Shown here: piece after piece, positions 46,787-55,750 of the stretch
Layout: each line of letters opens with the position of its first letter
Position numbering within the stretch: position 1 is the first letter of the stretch
NCBI GenBank assembly: GCA_022819985.1
Contig: JAJEGH010000045.1
Span: forward strand, 1-64,000
Length of the DNA: 64,000 nt
From: Alphaproteobacteria bacterium
Lineage (GTDB): Bacteria > Pseudomonadota > Alphaproteobacteria > Bin65
Direction: 5' to 3'
Position numbers and translations under genes: made by a program
Notes under the pieces: model-generated
What the model was told of the DNA's origin: nothing
The model's database searches: none
What the model saw: only the letters and a program-made list of their open reading frames with translations

Positions 46787-48640
46787 ATGATCGAGGGCGA
46801 TATCGGGCCGTTGCTGGCCTTCGGCGCGATTATCGTGGCGCTGATCCTCTACGCCGCCCCCAGGGTGTCGATGGAGCTGGCCTCGCTGGCGGTCATCTGC
46901 CTGCTGCTGCTGGCGTTCCACATTTTCCCCGAGGCGGTAACCGACGGGGGCAACAAGCTGGGCCCGGCAGAATTGCTGGCCGGCTTCGCCAATCCGGCCC
47001 TGATCGCCCTTCTGGGGCTCATCATCATCGGCCAGGGCCTGGCGCAGACCGGGGCGCTCGACCGCGGCGCGCGCGCCCTGCTCGGCGCCGCCGGCGGGCG
47101 CTCGGAGGTCGCACTGACCCTGTCGCTGTTCGCCGTGCTGCTGATCAGCGGGGTACTGAACAACGTCCCCGTCGTCGTCATCTTCATCCCGATCCTCCAG
47201 ACCTTCGCCAGCCGCGGCGGCGCGCCGCCCAGCCGGTCCCTGATGCTTCTCAGTTTCGCCTCGATCCTGGGCGGCATGACGACCCTGATCGGCTCGAGCA
47301 CCAACCTGCTGGTCTCCGGCATGCTGACCGATCTGGGCCAGCCGGGCTTCGGCTTCTTCGATTTCACCCTGCCGGGCCTGGCCGTGGCCTTGCCGGGCTT
47401 GCTCTTTGCCATGCTGGTCGTTCGCCGCCTGCTGCCGGACCGCAGCGCCGGCGACGATGCGGGCCAGGCGACCGGCCGGCAGTTCCTCGCCCAGATCGAC
47501 GTGGTCCTCGACCGGCCGCTGGACGGGCTCAGGCCGGCCGGCGGCTTTTTCCCGCAGATCGCCGACGTCACCGTCCATGCCATCCAGCGCGGCGAAGCGA
47601 GCCTGCTGCCGCCGTTCGAGGAGGATGCGGCGCTGCAGCCCGGCGATATCCTGATCGTGAGCGCGACGCGGGCAGCCTTGACCCGGGCCGTGCGCGGCCA
47701 GATGGATCTGCTGCATCCGTCCCTCGGCGACGCCTGGGCGGCCCGGGATGACGAGACCCACGGCAGGCCGCCCTGGCTGCGCGGCCGGCAGCTGCTCGGC
47801 GAGGTCATGGTCACGCCGGGATCGGAACTGATCGGCCGGACGCTGGAGCAGATCGGCTTCCGCTATCGCTACAACTGCGTCGTCGTCGGCGTACAGCGCC
47901 GCGCCGCCCGCATGCGCCGGCCGATTACGGACCTGCCGCTCGATGCCGGGGACGTGTTGCTGGTGCAGGGCACCGCCGAGGCCAAGGCGGCGTTGCGCGG
48001 CCGGCCGGGCATCCTGCCGATCGAGTGGTCGGCCAGCGAAATCCCGTCGGCGCCCGAGGCTTGGCGCGCGCTGACGATTTTCGCGGCCGTGGTCGGGCTT
48101 GCGGCGCTGGACATCCTGCCGATCGAGATCGGCGCGCTGGCCGGCGCCGCCGCCATGCTGGCGACCGGAGTCATGACCCTGCGCCAGGCGGCGCGCGCCA
48201 TCGGCGCCGATCTGGTGCTGGTGATTGCCGCCGCCCTGGCCCTGGGCAAGGCGCTTCAGGTGACCGGCGGCGCCACCATCCTGTCCGACCTGCTGGCCGG
48301 CGCCCTCGCGGGCGCGCCCGTGCCGGTCGTGCTGTCCGCCTTCTTCCTGCTGGTCGCCGTCCTGGCAAACCTCGTCGGGACCAAGGCGGTCGCCGTGCTG
48401 TTCACGCCGATCGCCGTCTCGTTGGCGCAGGGGCTGGGCGCGCCGGTGGAACCGTTCGCGGTCGCCGTGGTTTTCGGCGCGAACTGCGCCTTCGCGACCC
48501 CGATGGGCTACCAGACCAACCTGCTGGTGATGGGTCCGGCAGGCTACCGCTTCCAGGATTTCGTGCGCGCCGGTTTGCCGATGCTGGTCTTCGTGTGGGC
48601 GACGGTCAGCCTGGTCCTGCCGTTCTATTACGGCCTGTAG
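46787..48640 (+). CDS. SLC13-family permease with two TrkA-C domains
   Basis: 617 residues: N-terminal membrane half (1-225) with GVLNNVPVVVIFIPI and LIGSSTNLLVSG (helical hairpin with the SNT sodium/anion motif), two cytoplasmic RCK_C/TrkA-C domains (about 235-400), then a second membrane half (about 415-617) with LANLVGTKAVAVLF and ATPMGYQTNLLVMGPAGY. Members move sulfate, dicarboxylates or related anions with sodium. The NNxP and NQTN-like motifs favour an anion symporter. Monocistronic. Confidence 0.9.
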   Translation: MIEGDIGPLLAFGAIIVALILYAAPRVSMELASLAVICLLLLAFHIFPEAVTDGGNKLGPAELLAGFANPALIALLGLIIIGQGLAQTGALDRGARALLGAAGGRSEVALTLSLFAVLLISGVLNNVPVVVIFIPILQTFASRGGAPPSRSLMLLSFASILGGMTTLIGSSTNLLVSGMLTDLGQPGFGFFDFTLPGLAVALPGLLFAMLVVRRLLPDRSAGDDAGQATGRQFLAQIDVVLDRPLDGLRPAGGFFPQIADVTVHAIQRGEASLLPPFEEDAALQPGDILIVSATRAALTRAVRGQMDLLHPSLGDAWAARDDETHGRPPWLRGRQLLGEVMVTPGSELIGRTLEQIGFRYRYNCVVVGVQRRAARMRRPITDLPLDAGDVLLVQGTAEAKAALRGRPGILPIEWSASEIPSAPEAWRALTIFAAVVGLAALDILPIEIGALAGAAAMLATGVMTLRQAARAIGADLVLVIAAALALGKALQVTGGATILSDLLAGALAGAPVPVVLSAFFLLVAVLANLVGTKAVAVLFTPIAVSLAQGLGAPVEPFAVAVVFGANCAFATPMGYQTNLLVMGPAGYRFQDFVRAGLPMLVFVWATVSLVLPFYYGL

Positions 48641-48779
48641 CCGCGCGCTCCGAGCGGACCGAAACCCCAGTGCAATTCGGCAGGCAATGACGGTCGCGGC
48701 CCGCCGCAGGGGCTGCACCGGCGCGCCCATTGCGTTAAATTCGGCGGTCATACCGCTGAAATAACGGAATAATCCGATT

Positions 48780-48807
48780 TTGGATTTTTCAAGAAATGGT
48801 GTAGAAT
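48780..48807 (+). promoter_or_regulatory. Candidate promoter of the first MltB gene
   Basis: TTGGAT (48780-48785), 16 bases, TAGAAT (48802-48807) in a strongly AT-rich 100-bp stretch, 43 bp before the ATG at 48851. Related AATAACG sequences occur on both sides (near 48760 and 48805). Confidence 0.5.
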
Positions 48808-48850
48808 AACGAAGTGAAAATGTTATCTCCGGTGTCGAAGGACAATCCGG

Positions 48851-50155
48851 ATGGGAAATGTGTTGAGACGAACCGGACCCGTTTTGACGCTCGCGGCAGT
48901 ATTCGCTGCAACGAATGCTGTCTCAACGCTTGCCGGCCAGCCGCAAATTCTGGCAAAGGCGATGGCCGACCGGCAGGATGTCCGGGCGACGGCCTCCCGG
49001 TCCGCGCTGGCCGCTTCCGCACCGTTCGAACACTGGATCGCCGCCCTCAGGGCCGAGGCCCGCACGAAGGGGATCGGCGAAAGCACGCTGGCCGAGGCGT
49101 TCGACAGCCTGAGCCTGAACCGGCGGGCCCTCGAGCTGGAGGCGCGCCAGCCGGAATTCGTCACCCCCGTCGGCGCCTATGTCGCCGCGCTGACCGGCAA
49201 GCAGGCGCTGGCTACCGGCCGCGAAAAGCGCACGCAGCATGCCGCCCTGCTCGCCAGGATCGAAGCGGCCTACGGCGTGCCGGCACGCTATCTTCTGGCG
49301 ATCTGGCGGCTCGAATCGGACTACGGCGCGAATTTCGGCTCGTTCCCGGTCGTCGAAACCCTGGCGACGCTGGCCTATGCCGGCACGCCGAAGCGCCGGC
49401 CGTTCTGGCGCCGGCAACTGATCGGCGCTCTGGAAATCGTCGACCGCGGCCACGCGCCGTTCGACCGGCTGGTCGGCTCCTGGGCCGGCGCGATGGGCCA
49501 TACCCAGTTCATCCCGACGACCTATCTCGACCACGCCGTGGATTTCGACGGCGATGGGCGGCGCGACCTGTGGCGGAGTTTGCCCGACGTGTTCGCCTCG
49601 ACCGCCAACTATCTCAGGAAATCGGGCTGGCAGCCCGGGCTGCCCTTCGGTTGGGAAGTGGCGCTGCCGGAAGGGTTCGACTACAGCCGGGCGCATCTCG
49701 GCGAAAGCCGGACGGTCGCCGAATGGCGCGCTCTGGGGGTCAGGCGCGCCGACGGCAGGCCGGTTCCGGAGACCGGCCGGCCGGTGAGCCTGGTCGTGCC
49801 GGCCGGATGGAACGGGCCGGCCTTTCTCGTGACGCAGAATTACCGCGCCATCCTTCGCTACAACAATGCAGCCGCCTATGCGCTGACGGTGGGCCTGCTG
49901 GCCGAACGGCTGGACGGGCAGGGCGATCTGGTCGCCCGCTGGCCCGCGGCGGCCCGCCTGTTGTCGCGCTCCGAAAAGGCCGAGCTGCAACGGAAGCTGA
50001 TGGCATTGGGCTACGATCCGGGACCGGTCGACGGCAAGGTCGGCCCGGAAACCAGGAAGGCGATACGGGCCTTCCAGAAAAGGGCCGGCAAACCGGCCGA
50101 CGGTTACGCCAACCATGCCTTGCTGGAGGCGGTTCGCAAGGCCGCTCACCGGTAG
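48851..50155 (+). CDS. MltB-type lytic murein transglycosylase with PG-binding domain
   Basis: 434 residues. Signal peptide (hydrophobic 9-27), SLT_2/MltB catalytic domain (about 58-355) with catalytic Glu E155 in AIWRLESDYGANFG, GAMGHTQFIPTTY and DGDGRRDLWRSLPDVFASTANYL, and a C-terminal PG_binding_1 domain (about 370-430, LQRKLMALGYDPGPVDGKVGPETRKAI). It cleaves peptidoglycan glycan strands with 1,6-anhydro products. AAGGA supports the ATG. The next gene is a diverged paralogue. Confidence 0.94.
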   Translation: MGNVLRRTGPVLTLAAVFAATNAVSTLAGQPQILAKAMADRQDVRATASRSALAASAPFEHWIAALRAEARTKGIGESTLAEAFDSLSLNRRALELEARQPEFVTPVGAYVAALTGKQALATGREKRTQHAALLARIEAAYGVPARYLLAIWRLESDYGANFGSFPVVETLATLAYAGTPKRRPFWRRQLIGALEIVDRGHAPFDRLVGSWAGAMGHTQFIPTTYLDHAVDFDGDGRRDLWRSLPDVFASTANYLRKSGWQPGLPFGWEVALPEGFDYSRAHLGESRTVAEWRALGVRRADGRPVPETGRPVSLVVPAGWNGPAFLVTQNYRAILRYNNAAAYALTVGLLAERLDGQGDLVARWPAAARLLSRSEKAELQRKLMALGYDPGPVDGKVGPETRKAIRAFQKRAGKPADGYANHALLEAVRKAAHR

Positions 50156-50233
50156 GCGGCGGGGTGAAGTGAGGGCAGACGGCCGATCCGCGGCGCCGGG
50201 CGCCGGAGGATCGTTGAAACGGGGTAGGTTGGA

Positions 50234-51691
50234 ATGCTGTTCCTTCATCGTGCGCACCGGCCCGCCGGGTTGTGGCGGCCGGTCCGGAATCTGGCGCTGT
50301 TGTCGGCCGCCGCCGGCGTTCTTGCCGCGTGCGGCAGCGGGAACTGGGGCTCCGGCAAGGATGCGTCGGCACAGTACCGGGCCTGTCTGGGCAAGGTTTC
50401 CGCACTTTCCCGCTATTCGGGCAGCTTCGAGGGCTATCTGCGCAGAGCGAAGAAAATCGGGCGCCGCTGCGGCATCCGGGGCTCGACGCTCCACGCGGGC
50501 CTCGGCCGGTTGAACAACCGCAACGTCGGGGTTTCGGACTATGCCGAAGCGGACGGCATCGAGTTGCGGGAGCAGATCGCCGACGCAACCGGCGCCGACG
50601 GCGTCCTGCTGGCCCGGCGGCGCGGCGGCAACGCCGTGCGCGACTATCTGGATTACCGCGTGACCCCGAACCTCGTTCGCAAGGGCCGGAGCATGAGGAA
50701 GCGCTACCGGCGCCTGCTCAGGCAAATCGAGCGGCGGTATCGCGTACCGGCGCATTACCTGGTCGCCTTTTGGGGCATCGAATCCAGATACGGCGCCGTC
50801 ACCGGGCGCCATCGCGTCGTGCCGACCCTCGCCAAACTCGGCTATCGCAGCAATCGCCGGCGCTTCTTCTCGAGCGAACTGCTCGGCGCGCTCATGATCG
50901 CCGATCGCGGTTTCGCGCGCCTCAGCCGGATGTACGGCAGCGCCGCCGGCGCCATGGGCCAGACGCAATTCATGCCGTCCGCCTACATCTACTATGCCGT
51001 CGATCACAACGGCGACGGTCGGCGCGACATCTGGCGGAGCAAGGCCGACGTGCTGGCCTCCATGGCGAACTACAACATCAAGCGCGGCGGATGGGATACC
51101 CGGATAAACAGCGCGATCTACGAAGTGCGCCTGCCGCGCCGCCTCAGCGTTATCCGGACGGGGTTCTACAACCTGCGCTCCCTGAATTACTGGCGTCGCG
51201 CTGGCGTCCGCAGGATCGACGGCGGCGCCCTGCCGCGGAGCCGGGAAACCGCCTCGATTTTCTTGCCGGCCGGCTGCCGCGGACCGGCATTCCTGCTGAC
51301 GAGGAACTTCCGCGCCATCATGCGCTATAACAACTTGATCGAATACGCCTTTGCCGTTGCCGTGCTGGCGGAAAAGATCGAGCACCGGTTCGCGATCCGC
51401 AAATCCTGGCCGCGGCGCGATTACGCCCTGACCAAATCGGAGCGCGCCGACCTGCAACGCCGGTTGACCCGCATGGGCTACGGCCGCCTCAGGGCCGACG
51501 GCATCCTGGGCCGGAACAGCCGCCGCGCCATCCAGCGCTACCAGGCGCGCAAGGGGCTGTGCCCCAGCGGACATGCGAACACGCGGCTCTACAACCATGT
51601 CAGGGGCCGGCGGAGCGGCGGCGGCTATGCCGACGGCGGCGGCGAACCGCAAGAGTTCGGGCCGATTGTCGAGCGGGCCGAGGCGCAATAG
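50234..51691 (+). CDS. MltB-type lytic murein transglycosylase, lipoprotein paralogue
   Basis: 485 residues. Lipobox LAAC with lipidated C33, then an extra 120-residue N-terminal region absent from the upstream paralogue, the MltB domain with E183 in AFWGIESRYGAVTG and GAMGQTQFMPSAYIYYAVDHNGDG, and a C-terminal PG_binding_1 domain (LQRRLTRMGYGRLRADGILGRNSRRAI). Unusually Arg-rich (pI very high), unlike its neighbour. The tandem arrangement with 78 bp between the genes points to an old duplication with one periplasmic and one membrane-anchored enzyme. A Gly-rich tail ends the protein. Confidence 0.92.
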   Translation: MLFLHRAHRPAGLWRPVRNLALLSAAAGVLAACGSGNWGSGKDASAQYRACLGKVSALSRYSGSFEGYLRRAKKIGRRCGIRGSTLHAGLGRLNNRNVGVSDYAEADGIELREQIADATGADGVLLARRRGGNAVRDYLDYRVTPNLVRKGRSMRKRYRRLLRQIERRYRVPAHYLVAFWGIESRYGAVTGRHRVVPTLAKLGYRSNRRRFFSSELLGALMIADRGFARLSRMYGSAAGAMGQTQFMPSAYIYYAVDHNGDGRRDIWRSKADVLASMANYNIKRGGWDTRINSAIYEVRLPRRLSVIRTGFYNLRSLNYWRRAGVRRIDGGALPRSRETASIFLPAGCRGPAFLLTRNFRAIMRYNNLIEYAFAVAVLAEKIEHRFAIRKSWPRRDYALTKSERADLQRRLTRMGYGRLRADGILGRNSRRAIQRYQARKGLCPSGHANTRLYNHVRGRRSGGGYADGGGEPQEFGPIVERAEAQ

Positions 51692-51707
51692 CGGATTCGG
51701 GGCGCGG

Positions 51708-52208
51708 CTATTCCATATCCACCGGCACGCCGGGCCGGTTCTTGCCGCTGCGGATCACCTGGATGGACTGGACGGTCGTGACGTGGCGGGCGGAGGTCAG
51801 CCGGGTCGTGATCTCGTTCTCGTGCGCGGTGTTGCGCGCCACGATCTTGAGCAGGAAATCGCCGGCGCCGCGCACCATGTGGCATTCGCGCACCTCGCGC
51901 CAGTTGGTCATTTCGTCCTCGAAGGCGCTCAGCACCTCCTGGGCCTGGCTGTCCAGGCCGACCAGAACGAAGAACAGGACTTCGAAGCCCAGGGCCTCCG
52001 GATCGACCTGGGCGTGGTAGCCGCGGATATAGCCGGCTTCCTCCAGCGCGCGGACCCGGCGCAGGCAGGGCGGGGCGGAAATGCCGGCGCGCCGCGCCAG
52101 CTCGACATTGGTCATCCGGCCGTGTTCCTGCAGGTCGCGCAGGATTTTCAGGTCGATGGCGTCGAGCCGGACCCGCTTGCCGCTTTCTGTCGTTGCGCGT
52201 GCTGGCAT
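51708..52208 (-). CDS. Lrp/AsnC-family transcriptional regulator
   Basis: 166 residues. AsnC-type winged HTH (about 15-65: LDAIDLKILRDLQEHGRMTNVELARRAGISAPPCLRRV) and a RAM/AsnC ligand domain (about 75-155) with GYHAQVDPEALGFEVLFFVLVGL. Alphaproteobacterial genomes often have an Lrp gene of this type beside trxB. It diverges from the ELM1-family gene, and a perfect palindrome lies between them (52332-52349), a likely binding site. Confidence 0.92.
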   Translation of the reverse strand: MPARATTESGKRVRLDAIDLKILRDLQEHGRMTNVELARRAGISAPPCLRRVRALEEAGYIRGYHAQVDPEALGFEVLFFVLVGLDSQAQEVLSAFEDEMTNWREVRECHMVRGAGDFLLKIVARNTAHENEITTRLTSARHVTTVQSIQVIRSGKNRPGVPVDME

Positions 52209-52331
52209 GGACGGTCGTCATCCTCCCTGGGTCCCACCGCCCCGCATCCGGGGGCCGTTCGGAAAATTCCTGTGACAATCGGTTTTTTCGCCGGGATTGC
52301 CTGTCCAATGCCAGACACGCAATAAAGTTTC

Positions 52332-52349
52332 AATGATTTCCGAATCATT
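52332..52349. promoter_or_regulatory. Palindrome between lrp-type gene and ELM1-family gene
   Basis: AATGATT-TCCG-AATCATT is a perfect inverted repeat with 7-bp arms, AT-rich in GC-rich DNA, 24 bp before the ELM1-family start and 123 bp before the regulator start. Position and form suit an Lrp/AsnC operator (autoregulation plus control of the divergent gene). No experiment is implied. Confidence 0.55.
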
Positions 52350-52373
52350 CGTAATTGCGAAGGCGGACCGGCG

Positions 52374-53408
52374 ATGACGCAGCCGCTCACCGTCTGGGCG
52401 GTGACCGAAGGGCATATCGGGACGGAAAACCAGGCGCGCGGCGTTGCCGAAGCGCTGATCGGCGCCGGCGCCGGTAGCGTCCCCGGCAATGTTTCCGGCA
52501 GCGTCCCCGGCAGCATCGTCGTCAAGCGGATCGCGGTTCGCGCGCCGTGGCGCTGGCTGCCGCCGGCGCTGTGGCCGGCGCCGCTGATGGCGCTCGGGCG
52601 CGACGGCGACGCGCTCGAACCGCCCTGGCCGGATATCCTGATCAGCTGCGGGCGGCGGGCGGCGGCGCCCAACCTTGCCGTGCGCCAGCGCAGCGGCGGG
52701 GCGACCCTGTCGGTGCATATCCAGCGGCCGTACCTGCCGAGCGACCGGTTCGATCTCGTCGTTGCGCCGCAGCACGACGATCTGCACGGCGCCAACGTCC
52801 ACATCACCCGCGCCGCCGTCCATCGGGTGACCGCCGAACGCCTGGCGGCCAGCCGCCGCAAAGCCGGCCAGGGCGCGGAGCCCGCTCGCCACGCCGTGAC
52901 CGTGCTGATCGGCGGCTCGAACCGGCGGCACCGGCTGACCGAGGCGATCGCCGCCCGGTTCGCCGAGCGGCTGGCCGCCCTGTGCCGCGCCCGGCCGGTC
53001 GACCTGCGGCTCACGCCGTCGCGCCGGACGCACCCGGCCATAGTCCGCATTCTCGCCGAAAAGCTGGCCGGCACCGGCGCCGAAATCTGGGACGGATCCG
53101 GCGACAATCCGTATTTCGACTGGCTCGCGGTCGCAGACACGATCGTCGTGACCTGGGATTCGGTATCGATGACGTCCGAAGCGCTGGCGACGGGCAAGCC
53201 CGTCTACGTCCTGCCGCTCGAAGGCGCATCCCGCCGCATCGACCGGTTCCATGCCGGCTTGCAGGCCGACGGCTATACCCGCGTGTTCGACGGGGCGCTG
53301 GACCGATGGGACTATGTGCCGCCGGACGATACCGCTGCCGCGGCCGCCGCAATCCGCGCCCGGCTGCGTGCGCGCGGGCAGGCGGGCGGTGCCATGCGCT
53401 CAGGTTGA
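52374..53408 (+). CDS. Mitochondrial fission ELM1-family (DUF1022) protein
   Basis: 344 residues of the GT-B-like ELM1 family, shared by alphaproteobacteria and plants, where ELM1 recruits the dynamin-like fission protein to mitochondria; the bacterial role is unknown. Signatures: VWAVTEGHIGTENQARGVAEAL, PDILISCGRRAA, HIQRPYLPSDRFDLVVAPQHDDL, TVLIGGSNRRHRL and DTIVVTWDSVSMTSEALATGKPVYVLPL. A 12-bp unit repeated about four times (52473-52520) lengthens an N-terminal loop to GSVPGNVSGSVPGS. Confidence 0.88.
   Translation: MTQPLTVWAVTEGHIGTENQARGVAEALIGAGAGSVPGNVSGSVPGSIVVKRIAVRAPWRWLPPALWPAPLMALGRDGDALEPPWPDILISCGRRAAAPNLAVRQRSGGATLSVHIQRPYLPSDRFDLVVAPQHDDLHGANVHITRAAVHRVTAERLAASRRKAGQGAEPARHAVTVLIGGSNRRHRLTEAIAARFAERLAALCRARPVDLRLTPSRRTHPAIVRILAEKLAGTGAEIWDGSGDNPYFDWLAVADTIVVTWDSVSMTSEALATGKPVYVLPLEGASRRIDRFHAGLQADGYTRVFDGALDRWDYVPPDDTAAAAAAIRARLRARGQAGGAMRSG
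52473..52520 (+). repeat. 12-bp degenerate tandem repeat in the ELM1-family gene
   Basis: Units 52473-52484, 52485-52496, 52497-52508 and 52509-52520 vary around GGCAGCGTCCCC. In frame; encodes a Gly-Ser-Val-Pro type repeat in a loop. Confidence 0.85.
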
Positions 53409-53514
53409 CCCTGCCATTGCTTCCGGGCGGGGCTGACCGTATTTCTCTACCGGCGCAGCGCCCTGTCAGCCGCCACACCCGCCGTCGGCGGGTTCCCATC
53501 CCGGATTGCACTTC

Positions 53515-54483
53515 ATGCCACAGACCTTCCACGACCGCGTTCTGATTATCGGCTCCGGCCCGGCGGGGTACACCGCCGCGATCTATGCAGCGCGCGCAAA
53601 CCTCGCGCCCCGGATGGTGATGGGCCTCCAGCCGGGCGGGCAGCTCACGATCACCACGGACGTCGAGAACTATCCCGGTTTCGCCGACGTGATCCAGGGT
53701 CCGTGGCTGATGGAGCAGATGCAGGCCCAGGCCGAGCATGTCGGGACCGCAATCACCCACGACCTGATCGTCGAGGTGGATTTTACCCGGCGGCCGTTCC
53801 GCTGCGTCGGCGACGGCGGCGACATCTACTTCGCCGATACCGCGATCATCGCGACCGGCGCCCAGGCGCGCTGGCTGGGGCTGCCGAGCGAAGAGAAATT
53901 CATGGGATTCGGCGTTTCCGCCTGCGCGACCTGCGACGGCTTCTTCTACCGCGGCAAGGAAGTGATTGTGGTCGGCGGCGGCAACACCGCGGTCGAGGAG
54001 GCGATTTACCTGACCAATCACGCGACGAAGGTCACGCTGGTGCACCGCCGGGACGAATTGCGGGCGGAGAAGATCCTGCAAGACCGCCTGTTCGCCAATC
54101 CGAAGATCGCGCCGCTCTGGAACACCGTGCTCGAAGAGGTGATCGGCGACAGCGATCCGCCGGGCGTGACGGCGGCCCGGCTGCGCAATGTCGCTACCGG
54201 CGAGATTTCGGAGCAGCCGGTGGACGGCGTCTTCATCGCGATCGGGCACGACCCGGCGACGGCCGTTTTCCGGGACAAGCTGGCGATGGACGACGAGGGC
54301 TACATCCTCGTCGAGCCGAACACGACGGTAACGAGCGTTCCCGGCGTCTTTGCCGCCGGCGACGTGGTCGACAAGGTTTACCGGCAGGCCGTCACCGCCG
54401 CCGGACTGGGCTGCATGGCGGCGCTGGACGCCGAGAAATTCCTGGCGGAACGGGAAACGGCGACGCCGATGGCGGCGGAATAG
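53515..54483 (+). CDS. trxB: Thioredoxin-disulfide reductase
   Basis: 322-residue NADPH-dependent flavoprotein that reduces thioredoxin. FAD motif IIGSGPAGYTAAIYAARA, redox-active CATC (C137 and C140), NADPH motif VVGGGNTAVEEAIYL and the C-terminal GVFAAGDVVDKVYRQAVTAAGLGCMAALDAE. The ATG at 53515 is preferred over an in-frame TTG nine bases upstream. A small hairpin (ACCCGCC-GTC-GGCGGGT, near 53477) precedes it. The LysR gene follows 46 bp later, a conserved alphaproteobacterial pair. Confidence 0.96.
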   Translation: MPQTFHDRVLIIGSGPAGYTAAIYAARANLAPRMVMGLQPGGQLTITTDVENYPGFADVIQGPWLMEQMQAQAEHVGTAITHDLIVEVDFTRRPFRCVGDGGDIYFADTAIIATGAQARWLGLPSEEKFMGFGVSACATCDGFFYRGKEVIVVGGGNTAVEEAIYLTNHATKVTLVHRRDELRAEKILQDRLFANPKIAPLWNTVLEEVIGDSDPPGVTAARLRNVATGEISEQPVDGVFIAIGHDPATAVFRDKLAMDDEGYILVEPNTTVTSVPGVFAAGDVVDKVYRQAVTAAGLGCMAALDAEKFLAERETATPMAAE

Positions 54484-54529
54484 GCAGCGGCGCCGGCGTC
54501 GGGCCGCCGGACCACCGGGGCGGAAGCGG

Positions 54530-55426
54530 ATGGTGGACTGGGATAAATTACGGGTGTTTCTGGCGGTCGCCGAAGCGGGGAGCTTCACCCATGCCGGCGA
54601 TGCGCTGCATTTGAGCCAGTCGGCCGTCAGCCGCCAGATCGGGGCCCTGGAGGAGTCGCTGAACGCGGCGCTGTTCAACCGCCACGCCCGCGGCCTGGTT
54701 CTGACGGAACAAGGCGAATTGCTCTACCGCAACGTCCGCGAGATGGCCGGGCGCCTCAACGAAACCGAGGCGCTGATCGCGGAGAGCAAGCAGAAGCCGG
54801 AAGGCCCCCTGGTCGTCACCGCGCCGACCGGCCTGGGGTCGAGCTGGCTGACGCCGCGGATCGGCGAATTCCTGAAACGATATCCGGATATCGATGTCAG
54901 CCTGCTGCTCGCGGACAGCGACCTCGACCTGGGCATGCGCGAAGCCGACGTCGCGATCCGCATTGCCGAGCCCACCCAGCCGGACCTGATTCGCCGGTCC
55001 CTTATGACGATCCACAATCACGTCTATGGTTCGACCGACTATGTGCGCCGGCACGGCATGCCGAAAACGCCGGCCGACCTCGACAACCACCGGCTGATCA
55101 CCTTTACCGATCACCCCCCGGCGCCGGCCTTTGTGAATGCCGAATGGATTCTGAAGGCCGGGGCAAAGGGATCGCAGCTGCGTGTCCCGGCACTGCGCGT
55201 CAACAGTGTCTACGGCATCTTCCGGGCCGTGCGCAGCGGAGTCGGCCTGGCGCTGCTGCCCGATTACCTGGTGGACGGCAACACCAGCATGGTGCGCGTG
55301 CTCTCGGAGACGGACGGTCCCGCGATGACGGCCTATTTCGTTTATCCGGAAACCCTGCGCAAATCGGCTCGCGTGGCGGTGTTCCGCGATTTTCTGATCC
55401 AAAAGATCGCCGAGACCCGCTTCTGA
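54530..55426 (+). CDS. LysR-family transcriptional regulator downstream of trxB
   Basis: 298 residues. HTH about 3-62 (DKLRVFLAVAEAGSFTHAGDALHLSQSAVSRQI) and a substrate-binding domain with GPLVVTAPTGLGSSWLTPRIGEFLKRYPDIDVSLLL. The trxB-LysR order recurs in this class, but the regulon is not established. GGAAG before the ATG is weak. Followed by a plausible terminator at 55658. Confidence 0.9.
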   Translation: MVDWDKLRVFLAVAEAGSFTHAGDALHLSQSAVSRQIGALEESLNAALFNRHARGLVLTEQGELLYRNVREMAGRLNETEALIAESKQKPEGPLVVTAPTGLGSSWLTPRIGEFLKRYPDIDVSLLLADSDLDLGMREADVAIRIAEPTQPDLIRRSLMTIHNHVYGSTDYVRRHGMPKTPADLDNHRLITFTDHPPAPAFVNAEWILKAGAKGSQLRVPALRVNSVYGIFRAVRSGVGLALLPDYLVDGNTSMVRVLSETDGPAMTAYFVYPETLRKSARVAVFRDFLIQKIAETRF

Positions 55427-55750
55427 TCCGGGGCGCCGAGCCCTTTGCCGATTAAGCCAGCCATGCGCCTGTTGCATGGTCAATCTGTCGCATCGGCCCT
55501 ACCGTCCCGCCGGCTCCGCCCTCATAATCGACAGTGTGGACGCGCGGCACGCTGCTGCGACGCTCTCCCGCCCCGCAGGACGAAGGCCTCGCCGGCGGCG
55601 GAGAGCGAAATCAGTCGCCAGGCGTCCTCCCAGACGTGAAGCCTCCCTGTTCCTGGGCCTCGGAAACTCCGTTTTCCGGGGCTCATTTTTGCCGGCTTTC
55701 GGCCCTGCGGACCTGTGGCCCTCCGTCCCTGTGGCGGGACGACGGCGCCG
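55427..55750. other. 324-bp convergent intergenic region
   Basis: Lies between the LysR gene and the TRAP large permease gene. Apart from the terminator at 55658-55690, I see no gene, repeat or RNA; short frames here have random Arg/Ser/Pro-rich composition. Confidence 0.6.
55658..55690 (+). terminator. Rho-independent terminator after LysR gene
   Basis: CCTCGGAAAC (55658-55667), loop TCC, and GTTTTCCGGGG (55671-55681) make a ten-pair stem with one G-T pair and one bulged T, followed by CTC and ATTTTT (55685-55690). It suits plus-strand transcription from the LysR gene 230 bp upstream. Confidence 0.5.

Noticed and set aside
55427..55750. Hidden tRNA or small RNA gene in the gap
   Set aside because: No cloverleaf, no CCA end and no conserved RNA core could be made out; only a terminator is supported.
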